Positions 1 to 7,721 of a DNA stretch of 7,721 bases are shown here, piece after piece. The DNA lies in contig CALGEU010000234.1 in NCBI GenBank assembly GCA_937881285.1, positions 1-7,721 of the forward strand. Reading direction: 5' to 3'. Source of the stretch: an uncultured Clostridia bacterium (GTDB lineage Bacteria > Bacillota > Clostridia > Christensenellales > CAG-917). The stretch's first letter is position 1. Each line of letters starts with the position of its first letter. A program made the position numbers and the translations under genes. The notes beneath the pieces are model-generated. The model saw only the letters and a list, made by a program, of their open reading frames with translations, did not search any database and was not told where the DNA came from.

Positions 1-3308
<3,308 letters not shown>

Positions 3309-3309
<1 letters not shown>

Positions 3310-4490
3310 TGAAAAGAAAACTTTTTACATCTGAAAGCGTGACGGAAGGACATCCCGATAAGGTATGTGACCAGATCGCAGACGCAATACTCGACGACAT
3401 TTTCGCAGACGATCCGTCTGCGAGAGTCGCCGTTGAAGTGTGCGCGACGACGGGTATGGTTATGGTTATGGGCGAAGTTTCCACCAAACACTATTGCGAT
3501 ATTCCCAAAGTCGTGCGCGAAGTCGTAAAAGACGTCGGTTATAACGACTCGTCTCTCGGTTTTGACTACAAGACCTGCGCGGTTTTGAGTTCCATTGACG
3601 AGCAATCTCCCGACATCGCACTCGGCGTTGACAACGCAACCGACACCGACGACGTCGAAGAATTCGACAAAATCGGAGCAGGCGACCAGGGCATGATGTT
3701 CGGCTACGCATGCGACGAGACGGAATCCTTGATGCCGCTTCCCATAACTCTTGCTCACGCGCTCACAAGACAACTCACCGAAGTGAGAAAGAGCGGTGAA
3801 ATAGAATGGCTTCGTCCCGACGGAAAGGCACAGGTCACCGTCGAATATATCGACGACGTTCCGGAAAGAGTGGACACTATCGTCGTGAGTTGCCAACATT
3901 CCGAAGACGTCGATGCGGACACTCTCGAAGAAACAATCATCGAAAAGGTCATAAATCGCGCGATTCCGCAAGAATATATCGACGACGACACCAAGATTTA
4001 CATCAATCCGACGGGCAGATTCGTCATCGGCGGACCTGCAGGCGACAGCGGAGTAACGGGCAGAAAAATCATCGTGGACACCTACGGCGGTTTCTGCGCA
4101 CACGGTGGCGGCGCGTTCAGCGGCAAAGACCCCACGAAAGTTGACAGAAGTGCGTCTTATATGGCTCGCTATATCTGCAAAAATCTCGTGGCGGCAGGCG
4201 TTTGCAAGAGAGCGGAATTGCAGGTTGCGTACGCAATCGGCATGGCTCATCCCGTTTCGATTTACGTCAATACGTACGGCACGGGCGTAGTGAGCGACGA
4301 AGACCTTGCAAAAGTCGTCAGAGAAGTGTTTGATTTGCGCCCGAAGGCGATAATCAAGAACCTTAAACTCGACAGACCTATTTATCGTGCGACTTCCAAC
4401 TACGGCCATTTCGGAAGAGACGGCTTCACGTGGGAAGAGACGGACAAGGTTGACGAAGTCAAGCAAGCCGTCGCAAAATATCAATTTTGA
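3309..4490 (+). CDS. metK: S-adenosylmethionine synthetase (methionine adenosyltransferase)
   Basis: It makes S-adenosylmethionine from methionine and ATP in the cytoplasm, using Mg and K ions; the active enzyme is normally a tetramer. The 393-residue length is normal for the family. Diagnostic motifs: GHPDK near the N-terminus (residues 14-18); NEQSPDI-like DEQSPDI (about 97-103); signature 1 GAGDQG (residues 123-128); DSGVTGRKIIVDTYGG (about 243-258); and signature 2 GGGAFSGKD (residues 266-274), with the conserved lysines and aspartates in place. The C-terminal TSNYGHFGR region is also typical. The start ATG shares its A with the last base of the rpoC TAA. No strong ribosome binding site is seen: GAGGA at 3289-3293 is 15 bases away and GAAGAA at 3298-3303 is weak. 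Translation is therefore probably coupled to rpoC. There is no space for a gene-specific promoter or SAM riboswitch. A terminator follows directly. Confidence 0.98.
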
Positions 4491-4500
4491 ATGCTAAAGA

Positions 4501-4531
4501 GAAAAACGGTAGGATAACCCTACCGTTTTTC
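4501..4531 (+). terminator. Intrinsic terminator after metK
   Basis: A perfect 13-base-pair inverted repeat (arms 4501-4513 and 4519-4531) surrounds the 5-base loop ATAAC. The left arm is GAAAAACGGTAGG and the right arm CCTACCGTTTTTC. The core CGGTAGG/CCTACCG is flanked by five A:T pairs, so the right arm ends in a five-T run. It lies 10 bases after the metK stop and should end the rpoC-metK transcript. The symmetric A and T runs could also let it work on the opposite strand, but no reverse gene is visible here. Confidence 0.9.
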
Positions 4532-4626
4532 GCAACTTTTTGAGTGCGAAATCGCTCCTATGTTACGTTTGATACGTTCATTGCGAAGATGAAACAAACT
4601 TAAAAAGAAACTTTTTTGCGAATAAC

Positions 4627-4649
4627 CGTCACGAACTCGGTTTGTGACG
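4627..4649. promoter_or_regulatory. 23-base near-perfect palindrome, possible operator or 5' leader hairpin of recD2
   Basis: Left arm CGTCACGAAC (4627-4636) and right arm GTTTGTGACG (4640-4649) are inverted repeats, with one mismatch (G4633 opposite T4643, a G-U wobble in RNA) and a 3-base centre TCG. It ends immediately before TAAAAT (4650-4655) and 35 bases before the recD2 start. This suits a dimeric-regulator operator. There is no following T run on either strand, so it is unlikely to be a terminator. It contains CGAAC and GTTTG, reminiscent of the Bacillota LexA box (CGAAC, four bases, GTTCG), but the spacing is three bases, not four. The regulator is unknown. Confidence 0.45.
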
Positions 4650-4655
4650 TAAAAT
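4650..4655 (+). promoter_or_regulatory. Possible -10 box for recD2-comF
   Basis: TAAAAT matches five of six bases of the sigma-70-type TATAAT box. It would place the transcription start near 4662, giving a leader of roughly 20 bases. The position expected for a -35 box falls inside the left arm of the palindrome and does not resemble TTGACA, so this is weak and would need an activator if real. Confidence 0.22.
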
Positions 4656-4676
4656 GAGCCTTATTAAAGGCTATGC

Positions 4677-4680
4677 GGAG
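4677..4680 (+). promoter_or_regulatory. Ribosome binding site deciding the recD2 start
   Basis: GGAG is followed by four A bases and then ATG at 4685. The alternative in-frame ATG at 4673 has only AAAGG two bases upstream, too close for normal use. This favours 4685. Confidence 0.55.
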
Positions 4681-4684
4681 AAAA

Positions 4685-6907
4685 ATGCAACTGCAAGGCG
4701 AAATAAAAGACGTCATATTTGCGAGTCAGGACACGGGGTACACTGTTCTCGATATGAGATGCGAAGACAGTGTTTTCACCGTTGTCGGCATTTTTCCGCC
4801 CGTAAGCGAAGGACAGAACATAAGAGTCGAAGGCAAGTTTCAGGTGCGCACGATGTACGGCAAGCAGTTCTTTGCCGAAAAAGTGTGGGTGTCGCAACCG
4901 AACAGAATCGACGGCATAAAGAAATTTCTTGCAAGCGGACTTATAAGCGGACTCGGACCTGTCACTGCGGAAGCAATCGTCAATATGTTCGGAGTAGACT
5001 CGCTTGAAATGATGAAATATCCGATGGAACTTTCAAAGGTTCGCGGAATTTCTCTTAAAAGAGCAACCGAGTTCGGCATGAATTACGTCAAAATTCAGAA
5101 GATGCAGGACGCAATCATGTTCTTGCAAAATCTCGGAATCTCCGTCAATATGGCACTTCGCATATACAAAGTGTACGACGTAAAAACCGAAGACAACGTG
5201 CGAAAAAACCCGTATATGTTGGTTGACGACGTGGACGGAATAGGCTTTGCCACGGCAGACAGAATTGCGGGAGAGTTGGGCATAGAGAAGAACAGCGATT
5301 ATAGAATATGCGCTGCGATAACTTATCTTCTCAAAGACGCCGCAAACAAAGCGGGACACAACTATTTGCCCGAAAACGAACTTGTAAGCAATGCAATCGC
5401 ACTTTTAAGTATCGATTGCGACGATATAGAGCAAAGAGTGCGCGACAATCTGCAAGATATGGTGTTGCTCGGAGACCTTGTGAGATACGACACGGGCGAG
5501 CACGTCGCGATACTTTTGAAGAAGAATTTCAACACAGAAAAGAATATCGCGCGCAAACTTTTGCAACTGCAACAGGAAGCGGCGGATTTCAGAGTGGACG
5601 TTGCGCACGAAGTCGCAAGATTTGAAAAGAGCGCGGGATTTGAATTGCATCCTAATCAGGTTGCCGCAGTCAAAGAAGCGATTGAAAACGGCGTGCAGAT
5701 AGTCACGGGCGGTCCTGGTACGGGCAAGACGACAATCGTCAAGTGCATACTGCAACTTTTCAAAGACCTTGGACAAAAGGTCGCGCTTTGTGCTCCGACG
5801 GGACGCGCGGCAAAGAGATTGTCGCAGGCAACGGGAGAAGACGCAAAGACGATACACCGCATGCTCGATTTGGACTACAAAAACGGCGAAGGACATTTCA
5901 CTTACAACGAGAATACGAGATTGCCTTTTGACGTAATAATCGTCGACGAAGTCAGTATGGTGGACGAATATGTGTTCAACGCGCTAATAAACGCTATGGA
6001 GCGCGGTTCGAGACTCGTGCTTGTCGGAGACAAAGACCAACTTGCGTCCGTCGGCGTCGGCAACGTTTTGAACGATTTGATTAAGTGCGGAAAGTTCAAC
6101 GTGAGTTATCTCACTCAGATTTACCGTCAGAGCGAAAAGAGCAAAATCGTGCCCAACGCGCACAAAATCAACGACGGCATTATGCCCGATATGGACAACA
6201 AGAGCGACGATTTCTTCTTTGAAGAGAAAAACAGCAGCGAAGAAATTTGTCAGAACACCATTGCGCTCGTCACGAAGAGACTTCCGAAGTATCTGAACAT
6301 GAAACCGAGCGACATTCAGGTGCTTTGTCCCATGAAGCGCGGAAGCGCAGGCACGATAAATCTCAACAAGGAGTTGCAGGCGGTCATCAATCCGCCGTCA
6401 CCTGTGAAGAAAGAAGTCAAACGCGGAGATTGTATATTCCGCGAAGGCGACAAAGTCATGCAACTTCAAAACAATTATCAGCAAGAATGGACTGTCATAA
6501 ACGGTACGCGCATTGAACGCGGAAGCGGCGTTTTTAACGGCGATATAGGCGTCGTTGAAAGTATAAATACGCAAATTATGCAGTTTACCGTGCGTTTTGA
6601 TGACGATAAAGTGTCGATTTATGAATATAGCGACATAGACCAACTTACGCTTGCGTATGCGGTGACCATACATAAATCGCAGGGGTGCGAGTTTGACGCG
6701 GTGGTTATCGCGCTGGACGCAAACTATATGTTGCAGACGAGAAACCTGCTTTATACCGCCGTCACGAGAGCGAAAAAAATAGTCGTGATAAGCGGTGCGA
6801 AAAAGACGGTTCAGCGTATGATACAGAACAACGAGACGGCAAGAAGATATTCTTTGCTTCTCGAACTCATTCAAAAAGAGTGGGAAGGCGGCGCGTATGA
6901 GTGGTGA
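4685..6907 (+). CDS. recD2: RecD2-type ATP-dependent 5'-3' DNA helicase (SF1B)
   Basis: RecD2 proteins are superfamily 1B helicases that unwind DNA 5' to 3' without RecBC and act in DNA repair and replication-fork maintenance. The protein is 740 residues from 4685 (744 from the alternative ATG at 4673), within the usual 715-800. Order of parts: an N-terminal OB-like domain (about 1-75); helix-hairpin-helix segments (ISGLGPVTAEAI, VRGISLKRA, VDGIGFATADRIA, about 80-200); a linker; then two RecA-like domains. Motifs: Walker A GGPGTGKTT (342-350), Walker B IVDEVSM with D421 and E422, VGDKDQL (447-453), IYRQ (479-482), TIHKSQG (661-667) and YTAVTRAK (690-697). All catalytic residues are present, and the helix-hairpin-helix region separates it from RecBCD-associated RecD. 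The stop overlaps the next gene by 11 bases. It probably starts its own transcript after the metK terminator. Function is inferred from the family. Confidence 0.95.
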   Translation: MQLQGEIKDVIFASQDTGYTVLDMRCEDSVFTVVGIFPPVSEGQNIRVEGKFQVRTMYGKQFFAEKVWVSQPNRIDGIKKFLASGLISGLGPVTAEAIVNMFGVDSLEMMKYPMELSKVRGISLKRATEFGMNYVKIQKMQDAIMFLQNLGISVNMALRIYKVYDVKTEDNVRKNPYMLVDDVDGIGFATADRIAGELGIEKNSDYRICAAITYLLKDAANKAGHNYLPENELVSNAIALLSIDCDDIEQRVRDNLQDMVLLGDLVRYDTGEHVAILLKKNFNTEKNIARKLLQLQQEAADFRVDVAHEVARFEKSAGFELHPNQVAAVKEAIENGVQIVTGGPGTGKTTIVKCILQLFKDLGQKVALCAPTGRAAKRLSQATGEDAKTIHRMLDLDYKNGEGHFTYNENTRLPFDVIIVDEVSMVDEYVFNALINAMERGSRLVLVGDKDQLASVGVGNVLNDLIKCGKFNVSYLTQIYRQSEKSKIVPNAHKINDGIMPDMDNKSDDFFFEEKNSSEEICQNTIALVTKRLPKYLNMKPSDIQVLCPMKRGSAGTINLNKELQAVINPPSPVKKEVKRGDCIFREGDKVMQLQNNYQQEWTVINGTRIERGSGVFNGDIGVVESINTQIMQFTVRFDDDKVSIYEYSDIDQLTLAYAVTIHKSQGCEFDAVVIALDANYMLQTRNLLYTAVTRAKKIVVISGAKKTVQRMIQNNETARRYSLLLELIQKEWEGGAYEW
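6882..6888 (+). promoter_or_regulatory. Ribosome binding site of the comF-family gene, inside recD2
   Basis: GGGAAGG lies within the last recD2 codons, eight bases before ATG 6897. No comparable site precedes the downstream in-frame ATG at 7011. This supports the start at 6897 and the N-terminal extension. Confidence 0.55.
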
Positions 6908-7721
6908 CGATAAACGCGTTGAAAATGCCGAAGCGCAGGACAGAAAACAACTTCGCAGACAAAGAAAAGCCGCAATAAGCGAAAAGACAAAGGTCTTATT
7001 TAATAAGTTGATGAACGCTTTCAAAAGTGCATTGTATCCCGCGGATTGCACTTGCGACGTTTGCGGAGAAGAACTCGTTGCCGACACGAGATATCGTCTT
7101 TGCTCCGAATGCGTGGAAAAGTTGCCGTTTGTGGGCGAACACAGATGTTTGTCTTGCGGAATGCCGCTGAAAGACGAGTCCGATTATTGCAATCGTTGCC
7201 AGTACGAGAAATTTGCATTCGTGAAAAACCGCTCGCCGCTTACGTACGACGGCGAAACGAAGAAATTGATATATTCGCTCAAATTCGGCAAGAAGAAATA
7301 TATTGCCGAAACGCTCGGCGCGCTTATGGCGGACGAGTTTTTGAAAAGCGGAATGCAAGCGGACATAATCGTTTTCGTGCCGATGACGGAAAAGGAAGAA
7401 AAGAAGCGCGGCTTCAATCAATCCGAACTGCTTGCGTACGAAGTGGGCGGAAGATTGAACGTTCCCGTTTTGCCTGCACTCGTGAAGATAAAAGATACGT
7501 CGGCGCAAAAGGAATTGCACGGAAAAGAAAGAGCAAAGAACCTTGAAGGTGCGTTTGCTTGTGCGTTCGAGCAGGTGAAAGGCAGAAGATTGCTTATCGT
7601 GGACGATATTTTTACCACGGGCGCAACTGCAAACGAATGTGCCAAAGTTTTGCTGAAAGCAGGCGCAAGAGAAGTGAACGTGCTGACTGCGGCAGTTACG
7701 ACTCTAAAAATTCCTATGGAA
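6897..7721 (+). CDS. comF: ComF-family phosphoribosyltransferase-fold protein (3' end beyond the window)
   Basis: ComF/ComFC/GntX-family proteins have an N-terminal zinc-ribbon part and a C-terminal type I phosphoribosyltransferase fold. ComFC is needed for DNA uptake during transformation in several bacteria; the enzymatic reaction is not settled. The frame is open for 275 codons to the window edge with no stop, so the C-terminus is missing, though the family end should be close. Seen here: a charged 38-residue extension rich in Lys, Arg and Glu; the family start ALYPADCTCDVCG; CxxC-type pairs at Cys53/56, 69/72, 84/87 and 98/101, plus an extra Cys51; VPMTEKEEKKRGFNQSELLA (161-180); and the PRPP-binding loop VDDIFTTGAT (235-244). 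The ATG overlaps recD2 by 11 bases and has a good ribosome binding site, suggesting translational coupling. A start at 7011 (residue 39) would give the more usual length but lacks a ribosome binding site. The specific role is inferred. Confidence 0.93.
   Translation, partial: MSGDDKRVENAEAQDRKQLRRQRKAAISEKTKVLFNKLMNAFKSALYPADCTCDVCGEELVADTRYRLCSECVEKLPFVGEHRCLSCGMPLKDESDYCNRCQYEKFAFVKNRSPLTYDGETKKLIYSLKFGKKKYIAETLGALMADEFLKSGMQADIIVFVPMTEKEEKKRGFNQSELLAYEVGGRLNVPVLPALVKIKDTSAQKELHGKERAKNLEGAFACAFEQVKGRRLLIVDDIFTTGATANECAKVLLKAGAREVNVLTAAVTTLKIPME

Larger units (their letters stand above)
4532..4684. other. Intergenic region upstream of recD2
   Basis: The stretch between the terminator and recD2 contains no credible gene; only peptides of about 4 to 10 codons are open (for example 4560-4592), and none has a ribosome binding site. 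It carries an AT-rich part around 4590-4617 with a small inverted repeat (AAAAAG at 4602-4607, CTTTTT at 4611-4616) and the palindrome at 4627-4649. I could not pair a good -35 box with a good -10 box. Confidence 0.6.

Noticed and set aside
4528..4551. A second hairpin (TTTCGCA at 4528-4534, TGCGAAA at 4545-4551) overlapping the terminator's right arm, considered as an anti-terminator.
   Set aside because: It has only seven pairs and a ten-base loop, and it would disturb only the outermost pairs of a much stronger 13-pair terminator stem.
4491..4592. Tiny open frames after metK (8 codons from 4491, 10 codons from 4560), considered as leader peptides.
   Set aside because: They lack ribosome binding sites. 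The first runs into the terminator stem and the second is far from recD2; nothing suggests translation.
4632..4644. LexA (SOS) box within the palindrome: CGAAC, TCG, GTTTG.
   Set aside because: The known Bacillota box has four bases between half-sites and ends in GTTCG or similar. Here the gap is three bases, so a standard LexA site is not supported; only the palindrome itself is kept.
4654..5007. A 117-codon plus-strand open frame starting just before recD2.
   Set aside because: It overlaps the clearly conserved recD2 N-terminus in another frame, and its Arg/Cys/His-rich sequence matches nothing I recognise.

Overview
The window looks like a piece of a bacterial chromosome from the Bacillota, most likely an uncultured Clostridia-type lineage. 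Four things point there. The RNA polymerase beta' subunit lacks the large trigger-loop insertion (SI3) of Proteobacteria. A RecD2-type helicase is present. That helicase gene is followed directly by a ComF-family gene, an adjacency I recall from Clostridia. Base composition is near 50% GC by eye (not computed). The assignment is an inference; no taxonomic marker was searched. All four genes are on the + strand and densely packed, and I see no mobile element, CRISPR array, tRNA or rRNA.

Layout: 1-3309 is the 3' part of rpoC; about the first 190 codons lie outside the window. Its stop overlaps by one base the start of metK (3309-4490), giving TAATG. The usual downstream partners of rpoBC in Bacillota (an L7Ae-like gene, rpsL, rpsG, fusA) are therefore absent here, and there is no room for a metK-specific promoter or SAM riboswitch. 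A strong intrinsic terminator at 4501-4531 closes this unit.

After a 194-base noncoding gap, which holds the terminator and a 23-base near-perfect inverted repeat (4627-4649), a second unit begins: recD2 (4685-6907), overlapping by 11 bases a comF-family gene (6897 to the window end, incomplete). RecD2 is a 5'-3' DNA helicase linked to repair. ComF proteins are phosphoribosyltransferase-fold proteins linked to DNA uptake. The second unit therefore appears to be a small DNA-processing operon, separate from the housekeeping rpoC-metK unit.

The genes are recognisable families, and I found no clear undescribed system. The points most worth a second look are: the direct rpoC-metK coupling; a block of about 100 residues in RpoC where E. 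coli has only a few; a bridge-helix hinge reading HGGRKG instead of the usual bacterial HGARKG; the palindrome upstream of recD2; and the charged N-terminal extension of the ComF protein.
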